Source of the DNA: Echinarachnius parma
Lineage: Eukaryota; Echinodermata; Echinoidea; Clypeasteroida; Echinarachniidae
DNA: 64,000 bases
Direction of reading: 5' to 3'
Assembly: GCA_037951105.1 (NCBI GenBank)
Contig: JBAMJV010001805.1
Coordinates: forward strand, 71,342-135,341
The notes under the pieces were generated by a model, which made no database searches, was not told where the DNA came from, and worked only from the letters and a program-made list of their open reading frames with translations. Below are positions 1 through 12,300 of the stretch, piece by piece (positions within the stretch are counted from its first letter, which is position 1; every line of letters starts with the position of its first letter). A program made the translations under genes and the position numbers.

Positions 1-1700
1 AGGAGAAATTCAAAGGGAATAGAATCAAGTTATTATGGTTTATTTTATGATAGAATGAGTTATTAAAGCAATTTGTGCAGTTAACAAGTCATGAAAGTGT
101 TCAGTTTCATGTTTTATGAAAATAAAATTTTAGTGAATTGACCCTCCCCTTTACCATGAAATCGGCACAGCAAAGTGGCTCTGTGCGTGACGTAAGAGCC
201 GGGCGTTGCGCTCCCGACAGCTCTAGCTGTTCATAGAGTGGACGCAGTTCTACTCTCTCAAAACGATTGAATATTGCCTGAATAATCAATATCTGACACA
301 CAGTTGTCCTCCCATGTCCTGAAACATATCCTAATGTCAATATTCATGTCATTATTGGCATTGAAAAAAGGGCAATCTCCGTAAAATAACTGTTTACAAC
401 TCACCATTTTGCCGAATTGTTGAATTCATATGTACACGGAGATAGTATGAAACACAAATCTATTATAGCTGTGTTTCAAAACAAAATTACCTAGTAGAAT
501 CATGTTCCGAGCTAGAATTGCCTTTGTTATAACAATATATAATATTTCAATATTTCAATATGTCAATAACTGGTATAATTACATAGAATAGTGTATTTCT
601 CACCGTTTTGTTTTGGTTTTGTTTCGTTTCGTAAAAGTTTCGTCCATCGAGAAATACATGCAAGCGCACGATCGTATACCCGGCCGTATACATACTATGC
701 ATATTGTGTATGTTATTGAACTAAAAGTAGTTCCAGCGTATGCGCTATATTCGAAGCTTTCTACAGTCCACACGATCACGATCTCGCTCTAGAATTACAT
801 CTGACAGTTCAACATGGATGAAGAATTTCAACAAAACAGCCTGTTGATGGACTTCGAAGTATCCGTGGAGGAGCAAGCTAGCTAGCTAACACGTGCACTC
901 GTTTGTTTTGATGCGGGCGCAGGAAATGTAAATCCGCCAGCGCTATCAGCCGTATAGGTAATGCGGCTGCCAATGTTCAGAGAAATCGCGGATGAATCGT
1001 AACAACACAGGAGATCGCGAATCTAATTCACTCGACTTTTCAAGCTAAACCATGAAACTAGCCATGATAGATCGACTAAAGTAATAACTATTCTTCGTTT
1101 TTTAAAATTTCATTTGATTCATATTGATTATTAACTGTTTGTTTCCATAATGGAAGTGGTTAATTCTCCGTCTGATATGTCAAAGTGAAACTACATGTTG
1201 GTAAAAAATCGCCTGCTCCCAAATCTGTGCAGGCCTACTGCACGACACAGTCGTATAGTTTCCCCTTCTTTTTTTCACCTTTTTCAACCTTTTTCAACTT
1301 TTTTTGTCACAAACAATACATTTGTTGGAATATCATGATGAAAATATAAATGAGAAGCAAATTACAAACAATGTAGTATTATAATTTATTCTTGGTAAGG
1401 GAAAAATAGCACATAAGTTGAAGCTTGTCTTTCCAGCCTGGTATATTATACGCTTATCTACATACAACCGCGGCAGCCGCCTGGGCTTCAAGCCCGGCTC
1501 TTACGTCACAGCTAAAGGCCGTTTCGTGTAGCGATTGAGCGAATTTGTCCCTCGGAATAGGGTGATGTTTTCACCCTAATTTCGCTTTTATGGAAGCGTT
1601 ATATTGTTTGAATGTCAGTCAAGCTCATTCTATGGCATATAAGCTTTCTGTAGATATGAATATCGTCATATTTAGGGGTTTTCTTTGATTTTCTCCTTTA
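1..1700. other. 5' flank or upstream XRN1 intron, no gene recognised
   Basis: I see no supported coding exon here. The N-terminal XRN1 exons are not recognisable in any frame, so this is either intron between an upstream XRN1 exon and the exon at 3226 or unrelated flank. A short ATG frame of 23 codons starts at 813 in fair context but matches nothing known to me. An 18-base inverted match (GTGACGTAAGAGCCGGGC at 188-205 and its complement at 1492-1509) may mark the ends of an old element. Confidence 0.5.
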
Positions 1701-1968
1701 ATTATGATTGTACACGGATCCTTGTAGACTAGCTGCTTATCAGTTTGTGATCAAACCCGAGGCCTCTGGATGGCCTGACTGGTGCTCAACCATCGGGCCA
1801 CAAAGACCAGTGAATGGGGGAAGTTCTCATGAATCCCTTTTCATTGCTCGTAAATAAATGAAATAAATAAATAAAAAGTCTCATCATGATTATTTGCTGA
1901 TCATGCTTGGTATCTCATTATCTCATATCTTATAAGCCTCCTCTCTCTCTGCTCCAGAAAGCATTATT
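1701..1968 (+). pseudogene. Decayed copy of XRN1 exon 3226-3393 with flanking intron
   Basis: The string GATCATGCTTGGT at 1900-1912 followed by TATCTCAT and a CTCTCTGCTCCAGAAAG tail matches the start of the exon at 3226 (GATCATGCTTGGTCTGATATCTCA, then CTCCCTGCTTCGAGAAG). The upstream intron is also copied: TATGATTGTACACGGATCCTT at 1703 corresponds to TATGATAGTACACTGATCCTT near 3109. A SINE-like piece sits inside the copy and a tandem array (1981-3110) separates it from the exon. The frame is broken. Confidence 0.7.
1738..1866 (-). mobile_element. tRNA-derived SINE remnant
   Basis: The stretch carries ATCAAACCCGAGGCCTCTGG, the complement of a tRNA B-box-like block, followed by 'accagtgaatgggggaag' and a CCCTTTT...AAATAAATAAATA tail. 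A second copy lies at 18222-18335 with the same order of blocks (ATCAAACCCGAGACCTCC, then 'cccttgaatgggggac'). Homology between the two copies supports a dispersed element; assignment to tRNA-derived SINEs is inference. Confidence 0.5.
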
Positions 1969-1980
1969 ATTCATTAAATA

Positions 1981-3112
1981 TTGTTGTTGTTTATTGTCGA
2001 GCCCACCGTAGGTGGAGGGAAGACTAAGGGATCCAAATTGCGTCCGTCCGTCGGTCTGTCCGTCCGTCTCCGTCCGTCCGTGACACTTATACAAATTTTA
2101 ATAACTTTCCAACCGTGCATCTGTTTGTTACCAAACTTGATTGGTAGATGCCCTATACCGGCCTCCATGATATGCTGGGGTCAAAGGTTACATAAGTAGG
2201 TCAAAGGTCAAATGAGGGTAAATGTGAAGTTTTTGGGGTGTCTAATAGGGTCGATAACTTTCCAACCCTGCATCTGTTTGTAACCAAACTTGATTGGTAG
2301 ATGCCTTATACCAGCCTCCATGATATGCTGGGGTCAAAGGTCACATAAGTAGGTCAAAAGTCAAATGAGGGTAAATGTGAAGTTTTTGGGGTAAGTGTCT
2401 ATTAGGGTCGATAACTTTCCAACCCTGCATCTGTTTGTAACCAAACTTGATTGGTAGATGCCCTATACCGGCCTCCATGATATGCTGGGGTCAAAGGTCA
2501 CATAAGTAGGTCAAAGGTCAAATGAGGGTTAATTTGAAGTTTTTGGGGTAAGTGTCTATTAGGGTCGATAACTTTCCAACCCTGCATCTGTTTGTAACCA
2601 AACTTGATTGGTAGATGCCCTATACCGGCCTCCATGATATGCTGGGGTCAAAGGTCACATAAGTAAGTCAAATGTCAAATGAGGGTCAATGTGAAGTTTT
2701 GGGGGTAAGAGTCTATTAGGGATGATAACTTTCCAACCCTGCATCTGTTCGTAACCAAACTTGATTGGTAGATGCCCTATACCGGCCTCCATGATATGCT
2801 GGGGTCAAAGGTCAAATGAGGGTCAATGTGAAGTTTTGGGGGTAAGAGTCTATTAGGGTCGATAACTTTCCAACCTTGCATCTGTTTGTAACCAAACTCG
2901 ATTTGTAGATGCCCTATATTGGCCTCCATGATATTCTGGGGTCAAAGGTCACATATGTAGGTCAAAGGTCAAATGAGGTCAAATTGGAAAGTTTACCTGC
3001 TAGACTCTATAATGGTTGATAACTTTCCAACGCTGCATCTGTTTGTAACCAAACTTGATTGGCATGAATGCGCGCAATTGGGCGAGACACATTACGGCTA
3101 TCGCCTTGTTAT
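1981..3112 (+). repeat. Tandem array of ~155-bp units with AGGTCA direct repeats
   Basis: About seven units start near 2098, 2250, 2408, 2567, 2726, 2864 and 3018 with 'ataactttccaaccctgc' and continue through 'tgattggtagatgccctat' and 'ggggtcaaaggtcacat'. Before the array is a CCGT-rich tract (2041-2092) preceded by 'gtcgagcccaccgtaggtgg'; it ends with 'gcgagacacattacggc'. Organisation (CCGT tract then ~150-bp units) parallels the array at 30278-31255. Most units carry AGGTCA-type hexamers spaced by one base. Confidence 0.85.
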
Positions 3113-3225
3113 GATAGTACACTGATCCTTTGAGATAAATACATGTACCAATAAATACAAAATCTGTGAAATAATGTTTTACACTTTAGATCATAAATAT
3201 AAAATGTTATTATGATTATTTTTAG

Positions 3226-3393
3226 ATCATGCTTGGTCTGATATCTCACGAGCCCCATTTCTCCCTGCTTCGAGAAGAAGTGAAATTCGGGAAGAATGTC
3301 AAGCGACCCACGACCGTCGAGGAGACGACCTTTCACCTTCTTCATCTCTCCCTATTCAGAGAGTACCTAGCCCTGGAGTTTGCAACTCTCAAA
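3226..3393 (+). CDS. XRN1: XRN1 exon a (first in window)
   Basis: Begins after TTTTTAG, encodes 56 residues starting IMLGLISHEPHFSLLREEV and ending REYLALEFATLK, donor GTGAGT. It holds the conserved THDPHF/LLREEV and ETTFHLLHLSLFREY segments of the XRN N-terminal nuclease domain. Phase 0 at both ends. Confidence 0.93.
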
Positions 3394-6300
3394 GTGAGTC
3401 ATTTGTATAATGCGCTTGTTTTATCTTCCTAAATTAACCATTTCCTACCATAGACTAGGCTCTACAAATATTGTTTTCAGACTTACCCAGTCATAAAAAC
3501 ATAAGTTACTTGCTGGACTATAAAACATTAGACATATTTTGTCACTTTCATCAAGAGCTCTTAAATAAAGTCAGTGATCCACTTTAGAAAACTTTTGAGT
3601 TCAAGTTGATGTCTATTATTTGCTTTCAATTTGTCTATATTTCAAACATATTCTCTTAATAATTTGGATCTTTATTACTTGTCCTGGTGAGTCAAGTGTC
3701 TTTTAATTATATTTGTCTTCCATTGATGCAAGTGGGCATGTAGAGCTCTATAGAGATAGATTACATTACAGCCCTCCGTGGGTTAATTGCATTTAAAGGA
3801 AAGGGAATGGGGATGCTACACTGTGGGTCGCCATTTTCAACTAGTTAGCGCACACTGCACAACACTTGACCAAAGTGCATTATGCACCGTGCGCAAAGCG
3901 TTCACAAGATGGCAATGCGCGTCTGATTTACGAATCCGGACTACCTCTAAAAAATCATGATCATATCATTTTCTCTGAACAGGACCAGATCAGTTGGTTT
4001 AATGTGGAGAGTCTCATCGATGATTGGGTGCTCCTGGGATTCCTCGTCGGCAACGACTTCGTTCCACACTTACCCGATTTGCATATATCCCATAATGCAA
4101 TGCCATTGCTCTACAAGACGTACGCTGAAGTGCTGCCATCACTTGGTGGTAGGTTTTTCACTGTTTATTATCATTATTTTGTCTTTGTGTATTTGATCAT
4201 ATTTATTTCATCACTAATATGTTATTGCTTGTATGTTTGATATTGTCTCTTAAAGTTTATTTGATCGATACTATTACTAATGATAGTATATCTTTTCATA
4301 GAGTTTATTGTTGTTTGTAATGTTTATGTACTTAGTATACCTTAATTGTGCTTGTTATTTGTATTACTAAATTGCTTTTTATAAAAATGTTTCAAAGACT
4401 TTTAGAAAATATGAATTGTATACAGTCAAATTTTGACTTATTTAAGGTTAAACAAAAGGGAGCCAGAAAAGACCTTCGACCTTGCCAACATTCAACTTGG
4501 GCAACTTTGGTTTAGGAAAGATTTATTATATATTATCATTTTATTTTTTGCAGGTTACCTCAATGAGGGAGGATTCCTGAACTTGCCGAGATTTGAAAAA
4601 TTCATGAAGAAACTTTCAAAGGTAAGAAAATGAATATCAAACATTGAATATCTATAGATTGCTTGATATAATGTACAATCTTGTTCTACCTGCATAGTTC
4701 TTAGTGCTAATGTTAGTTTGTAGTCTCTCACATCTTGCAAGAGCCAGGACAGGAGGCTCAAAACCACTAATTATGTACAACTGAAAAGTCAGAAAATGTC
4801 AAAAATAAAGTTCTTGCTAAACGTTTGATTTTAATGCCAATCTAAAGTGCATACTTGGTAGTATATACTCCGAGAAAATGAGCACGTAATGTTACTGTGC
4901 AAGAAATGTGTGCTTCATTTTGATAAAAAGGTGTAACATACGTTACCATCAACATTTCACATGTTAGCTAGTTAGTTTCAGAGTTGTTAACTGAATGTTA
5001 CAACCATGAAAAAAAAACAATGAAGTGTTAATAAAACCACTAAAACATATTTTGTGAACATTCATCTAGTCAGGTGTCCGTTAACGATTTCCAAAGATAT
5101 GTAATTTGGCCGTAACGTATGTTTCAAATTGGTAACGTATGTTACATTTAGTGTTGTTTGAATACAATTTTGGCCTTGAAAATGATTGCTAAGCTCACCC
5201 TTAACCACATATAGATGGCGTTAACCAGTTTGCTATCAATTTAGATAGTTATTAAGTATATCCCACACACATTTGTTTACACCTGGTAACGTATGTTACA
5301 TCACCTGGTAACGTATGTTACATCATTTGGTTGATTAAGCAACATTTAGTTGAACTTAATTTTCATTTTTTGTGTGATATCAATCTACTTCATTGGCCTG
5401 AACTCCAGTAGAGTAATTTACATCATAGTGGTAACCTATATTTAAAATTCGTGGTAACGTATGTTACACCTCTTAAATCTACTATTTTATCCCGTCTCTT
5501 TCTTATATTCCCAGTCACATTTCTTTTGTATCTTGACATTTAAATATGTTTTTACTTGTATGCCATGTTCTCATCATTAGAAAAATAAGATAACTGTACA
5601 GATGTGAGCATCTAAGCATATCCCTTTATTTAGTAAGATAATGGTAACGTAGGTTTCACTAGATTTGGCGACACATTTCCAATGGCCATCAACATTTTAA
5701 ATAAAGTGGGATCATCACATTTTGTATTATGTTTCATAGAACACTGTGCTGCTGTCGTAAAACCGCACTTATTTTGCTCCTGTGTACTCTTATTTTTTTA
5801 CAAACCTGGAAAAACTGAACGATTTTGTCTTGACGACATGGGGTTTTTGATACCTCGGCCATATTCTATCCCCTGTCAATTGTTTATTTTACTTTCAATC
5901 ACTTTGAATTTATGGTTACTTTTACGAGAAGGACCCTCACTATCAAGTAAAAGTACAATTTAACTGGTGTAAAGTTAAATCTCTTCTCTAGAAGACCAGG
6001 ATCACTGGAGACACACTTTTTCACTAATGGTGCATATTTAGTGGTTTTGGGCCAGGAATGGCACTTTTAAGGAGATTTTCTCATCAAGTCAAGTCATAGT
6101 TTTACCTCTTACCTAAAGATTGATTATAAGTTTTTGTCACTTAAAGCTCATTGAAAATTCCTCCGGTTTTGAAATGCGATATAAAAGAAACATTTATTAT
6201 TATTATTATTGATGATAGCATCTGTTACGCTAACACATGCATTTCTTTCATGCTTTGTATCATCTTGAATTCATTTGTTATATATTTGTTCTCTCTCCAG

Positions 6301-9300
6301 TTTGATTATGACAACTTTGACAGTAAGGACATCGACCTTAGTTTCCTTGAAGGCAAGCAGAGTGATGAGGGCTGGAAGAGCAAACGAGTGGAGATGAAGA
6401 AGGCAATCAGAGAGAAATTACAAGAAGAGGTCAGTAATGATGAGGATGATGATGATGAGGATGATGATGAGGATGATGAGGATGATGATGATGATGTTGA
6501 TGAGGATGAGGATGATGGTGATGATGATGAGGATGAGGATGATGGTGATGATGAGGATGATGATGAGGATGATGATGAGGATGATGATGATGAGGATGAG
6601 GACAATGATAATGTTGAAGATGATGAAGATAACGATGACGACGACGACAACGATGATGATGAAGATGATGATGATTATTGATACAAAGATGATAATATGA
6701 ATGTGAACGAGAACGGAGATGGAGATTATAATAATAATTACGTAATGATTCCCTGTTTCAGATGCCAGGGTTCATGGACGTAGGGTGGATAGAGAACAAG
6801 GACATAGATGAGGCGTCAGAGGAGGAGTAGGTGGATGATATGATTATGATAATGAAGATGATAATCTTTACAATGATGATGATTACAATATTAATACAGG
6901 GATGATTATTATCTTGATTGTATTTTCAGATGCCTGGGTTCATGGACATGGGGTGGATAGAGAACAAGGACATTGATGAGGCTTCATCAGAGGAGGAAGG
7001 GGAGGATGAAGATGGTGAGCTGCTTGCATTTTCTGTTTTCTAAGTCTACAGCCAAGTCTCCACGCTAACTCGTTTTACTGCTTGCCCGTTTGGGCAAGTG
7101 AAATCATGAATTTTCAAATTTGACTTGCCCGAACAGTAAAATTACTTGTCCATTTGAAAAAAGAGAAAATCGTTTGTCCTAGGTAGCTCAATCTGCTTGA
7201 CAAATTTCTCTCTTTTTCGTAGTTAAGATTTACGCGTATGAAATTACACTTTCTCTTGTAGTTGAACAGAAATGGTAGTTGCCTGATTGGACAACCAAAC
7301 TTAACCATTTATGACATTTTACTTGCCTGACGTCAATTTTGACTTGCCCCGGGGTAAGTGCTAGTGTCGAGCCCTGCTATAGCCAATATCCATGGTCTTA
7401 CGGTGAGCTTACTTACTTACTTTACTTTGGTTTACTTTGGTGTTGAGGCTTGAAGCTTCAGCTTATGTGCCCCTCTTTACTGCATTGGATTCGCGTTGGT
7501 ATGGGCAGTATTTCTGCTGGTGGTGCTTCCAATGATTTTCAAGTTCTGATTTGAACTTATTAATAGATGAGGCATTAATGGCAGTTGTAGGAAGATTATT
7601 CCAATTATTTATGCTCCGCACTGAAAATGACATCTGCCTCATCCTTGATTTACAGTGAGGTTTCCTAATTTTGAGCCTGTGTCCTCTTGTTCTGGATTCT
7701 TTGATGATTTCAAACATGTCATTCTTCTCTACAGACTCAAATCCATGCATGATTTTGTATATTTGAAGAAGATCAGCCCTCTGTCTACGGTATTCTAGTG
7801 ATGGTAGTTTGAGTGACTTGAGCCTGTCTTCGTAGCTTAGATGTTTCACATCTGGGATGAGTCGTGTAGCTCGTTGTTGGACCTTTTCCAGTAAGTCTTG
7901 ATCCTTCAGATAAGTTGGTCTCCAGACTGCATTGCAATACTCCAGTGTTGGGCGTACTATGGTCTTATACAGTTGTAGCATGCCACTGGAACCAAGGGAT
8001 GAAAACGAACGTTTGATGATTCCCAACTTGATATTGGCTCTTTTGGATACATCAGCTACATGGGCGCAGAAGGACAGATCTGAGTCAAATAATACCCCCA
8101 GATCCTTTTCTCCCATACCTTCATCCGTTGCCACATCTTTTCTCCCGTCAGGGCTTTCCATGGTGTAGGCGAACTTCTTGTTGTTCTTTCCGTAGTGAAT
8201 CACTTTGTCACTAACACTTGTTTGTTGATTCGGGGGCCAGTAATATGGCCTGCAAAAATTAGTAAAACTTTGCAGTATTCATTGTACAGTTGAAATTAAA
8301 TTATGGCCCTTTTGGGCCAGGAATTTTTGTTTTGGGTACCATATATTATTTGACTGACTGGTTCTATGCACATTTTTCTCAAACACCCAGTAAGTTACAT
8401 ATTGGAGTTCAACTTTAACCATTCTTGTTTTCTTTTCCTATGTTAACATTACAGATCCCATAGAGATGGAGTTCAGAATGCGGAAGAGAGATTACTATGA
8501 CAACAAGATGGGATTCAAGCAGATCTCAAAGTATGAATTAAAGTTCATAATCAATCTTATATTCATGAAAATATTAATTTATGCACACAATTATATAATG
8601 TAGCAATGCAGGATCAGTTTAATGAAAACATTAAATTATACACACAATTATATGATGTGGCAATTCAGAATCAATTTCAATTAATGTCTTTCTTTCATGA
8701 AAGTATTCAATTGCAGTAATAATAATATAATAATAATAATATATTTGCAGTAATAATAATAATGGTAGTATTCCAGCATTTATATTGTGCCATGAATCTA
8801 GATATTCTATTCTGAGGTGTATCATACCTTACAGGATAGTATTACCCAGATATAATGTGAAAATATTTCTTAGACTACCCATTGGCTGTGTTACTACTAT
8901 CAACATTCGAAGGGCTATTGAATCATAATTTGGGGTCTAGATTCAGAGCTGATTCGATAATTTCCAAACTAGATTTACACTTTGTAAGTATACAGGGATG
9001 CCAGTATGCAGGCAAAAGCCTTAATTGGGACTTTGTTCACCTAGAAATTCAGGCTTATTTGTTCCATTTTCCACACAGATCACCTGGGTATAATGGCACA
9101 ATGTCCACGCTCTCATCTTTTAGTTTACTGGCATCCCTGCATATATCATTCTTGTTCCTAGCACAATAATGTCATGCTGATTTGAATTAAATCAAAAGCA
9201 AACCTTTCATTTAAATATTAAAGGGATATTTCTCTCTTTTATTTTCTTCTTTATCTATCAGAGCACAGCGCTTTCAGATTGTGAGTGACTACATCCATGC

Positions 9301-12300
9301 TATACAGTGGATATTACATTACTACTACAATGGCCTCCAGTCATGGAGTTGGTAAGTACACACACTGTTTGTTTGTTTGTCTATTTGTGTTTGTATTGTA
9401 TGACATATTTACTGGCAAAGGCAAAACTAATGAGCCAGGTACTGTGACTGTGTGGCTTGAGGGCTGATGAATTTTAGATGAGATACCCTATGGTCCAGGC
9501 TTCAGAAGGACCTTGACCTTGATCTCAATTTTTTGTTCCTTTGTTTGTCCAGGGACTATCCTCACCACTATGCGCCCTACATGCCTGACCTCAAAGATTT
9601 ACTGTAGCCATGTTGCCTCGGGTCAAATAAAGTAGAGAAATGTGACAACCTGTGATCTTGAGGGCACTAGAACTTTATCTTGATCTTGATTTCAATTTTG
9701 TTTTCCTTTTTTTGTTTCCATTTTTTGTCCAGGTACTATCCTCATCACTATGCGCCCTACATGTCTGACCTCAAGGACTTCAGTGACCTGCAGTTGACCT
9801 TTGATAAAGGTGAACCCTTCTTCCCATTCGAGCAACTGATGGCTGTCCTGCCTCCTGCGAGTAAGGACCACGTTCCACCGGCCTTCTGGGTGAGAACCTG
9901 TCTTTTCTACCTTTTGTAGATCGTTCAAAGTGCCTGTTGATTCCATACCATATCTTATATCATACCCCTAAAAAAGCCCATTGATTCCATTCGTAGTGGA
10001 AGCGTTGTCGTGTAGTGGATTAGGCTCCCATCTTTAAATGCAAGGGTCTCGGGATACCCAATGTCTTCTACTCTTCAGCAAGGTACATTATTTTGCATTG
10101 CTACCCTCCACTCAGGTGCATAGAGCATTTGTGTGCTTCTAAATTAGCACCGGCTAGAATGCTTCCGGGAAGGGTTGAGAGTACATGTTATTTGCAGGAT
10201 TGATAGTAGATGTATAATTTATTGACCAAGATGACCAAGGTACTAATATAGGTTTTCCCTGCCAAATTCGTCAAAATAGCGGGCATATTCATATGTCATT
10301 CAAGTTCGCGTGATTTTTGTAAACCTGCTGTTTACACTGTTCAATTTTAAACTCCAGAACATTCATCTTCGTCAAATTGCATTAAGTTTTTACCGACAAC
10401 GTATTCAAATTGGTTAGAATGTCAAACAATTTGGCAATACACATCCGTCATTCAAATTCGTGCCAGTTTGCTTGACCTTAGATTTCGGACCGATTTGGGT
10501 TTTCTATTTCGTTTTCAGGCGTCCTTCTTAGCACATCTAGCATTCAAATAAGAATGATCAGAACATACAGGATGATGCAGTATGAAGGTGGGGGGTGGCA
10601 ATTTACCCTCCTATTTCCCATTATTCCATCACTCCCCAACCACCACTCCCACCCTAGGCAGCTTTTTTTTTTTATTTTTTTTTTTTAAGGTCATTTCCTA
10701 ATCTATATTTTTCTTCATTCTGTTTTTTTTACGACTTATTTTCATCTTTCTTTTCACATTTGAACTGGTAACTGTAATGTAATGTCATGGCATGCACTTA
10801 TTTCATGTTTTTATATATTTCATATATTTCCATTTTTCACACAGTGTTTAGCCTTGGGTCATTTCTTAACCCTAATCCCACTGGGGGGGGGGGGCCTTTT
10901 TGGCCCCCCCCCCCTGTCGTTTTTTTCGATGTGCATCTAGACCGTTTGGAATTTCATGTTCAAACTTCATGACTATTTTCTATCAAGTCTCCCGCATGTT
11001 TTGATATATAATTCACCCCGGTCGGACCTGTAGAACTGATTTTAGAGGTGGATAATTGCTCGTCCGTCACAAAAAAATGTAATTTTTGTACAGGTTTCTA
11101 TGTAATTCCTATATCCGATGCCATGTTATCTCCAAATCTGTTATAATTGTTACTTTGAATTATAATTTGGATTATTTCTTTGTTATTAGTTGAATTCATA
11201 CACTTCAGAGATAAATTCTTCTTAAAAAAACTAACAAAAACAAACAAAAAAACAATAAAATACATAAGAATGAAAACAATGTGGATAAATCCGGGAATAC
11301 TAATTTGCATATTTATGCAAATTAGTGATATATTTTATCACCATAAAAAACATTGATATGATGAATTACATCATTTTAAAGTATTTGTACAGAAAACCTG
11401 AAGAAATCCTGTAATTTCTTTTGATTTTAGATGAAAATCCCAATTTTGTCCCAAATTCGTCAAAAATTTGCATATTCAAAATTGTAATTAATTATAAAAA
11501 AAAAAATAATGGTCCATTTTTTTTTGTTTTTTCATATTCTTATTCTACTTGACTTGTTTTACGTGTGTGCTAATTTTCAAGTCGATCGGTCCATTCGTTG
11601 CCGAGATTTGAGGGGGGGGGCCAAAACAGCCCGACCCCCCAGTGGACTCAAGTGACCAAAATAACCCAGTGGGATTAGGGTTAATCTATATTTGTCTTTT
11701 TTTCTGTTTATTCAAAGACTTATTTTAATCTTTCTTTTAAGATACACGCTGCTAAGTATATTGTTCATATTTTTACATTTCAACTGTTAATTGTTATGTA
11801 ATGTTATTTCATACACTTGTTTCATGTTTTGATTTGATTTGATTTGATTTGATTTTCATCATATGCATATACTTTATTTTAATCACAGTCTTTAGTTTAG
11901 TCATCAGGGGTGTATGTCTTATTTTCATCCATCAATCTCTTGACGAGCCAGGCATCTCGGCATGTATGTTTGGCTGTGGTTATACCACTGAGCGCACTTG
12001 GCGGCTGTGATGACATCGATTCTCTGTTCAGCGATCTCTCGTAGGATGTCGCACCTCCACTGTTGCATAGTGACTCCTGCATTCTGCGCTGCCTCTCTGT
12101 CTCCAAGCCGTCGTTGTTGAGCAGGCTGTGCTAGTGGCCTCTTCACAGCTGAATGGGACATTTCTGTCATGTTCAAAAACGGAGAGTAAGGCGGCAGCAG
12201 TTTCGTCTCGACGTTGTGGTCTCCATCAGACAGTTGGGTACGAACATGAGGTCTGGCATTGTCGTAGATTAAGTAGATTGGCTCATCTTCCGGAAACATG

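Noticed and set aside
813..884. 23-codon ATG frame upstream of XRN1
   Set aside because: Too short, no similarity recognised, no donor that would continue it.
5682..5963. 93-codon frame in an XRN1 intron
   Set aside because: No similarity, hydrophobic AT-rich composition, no splice signals.
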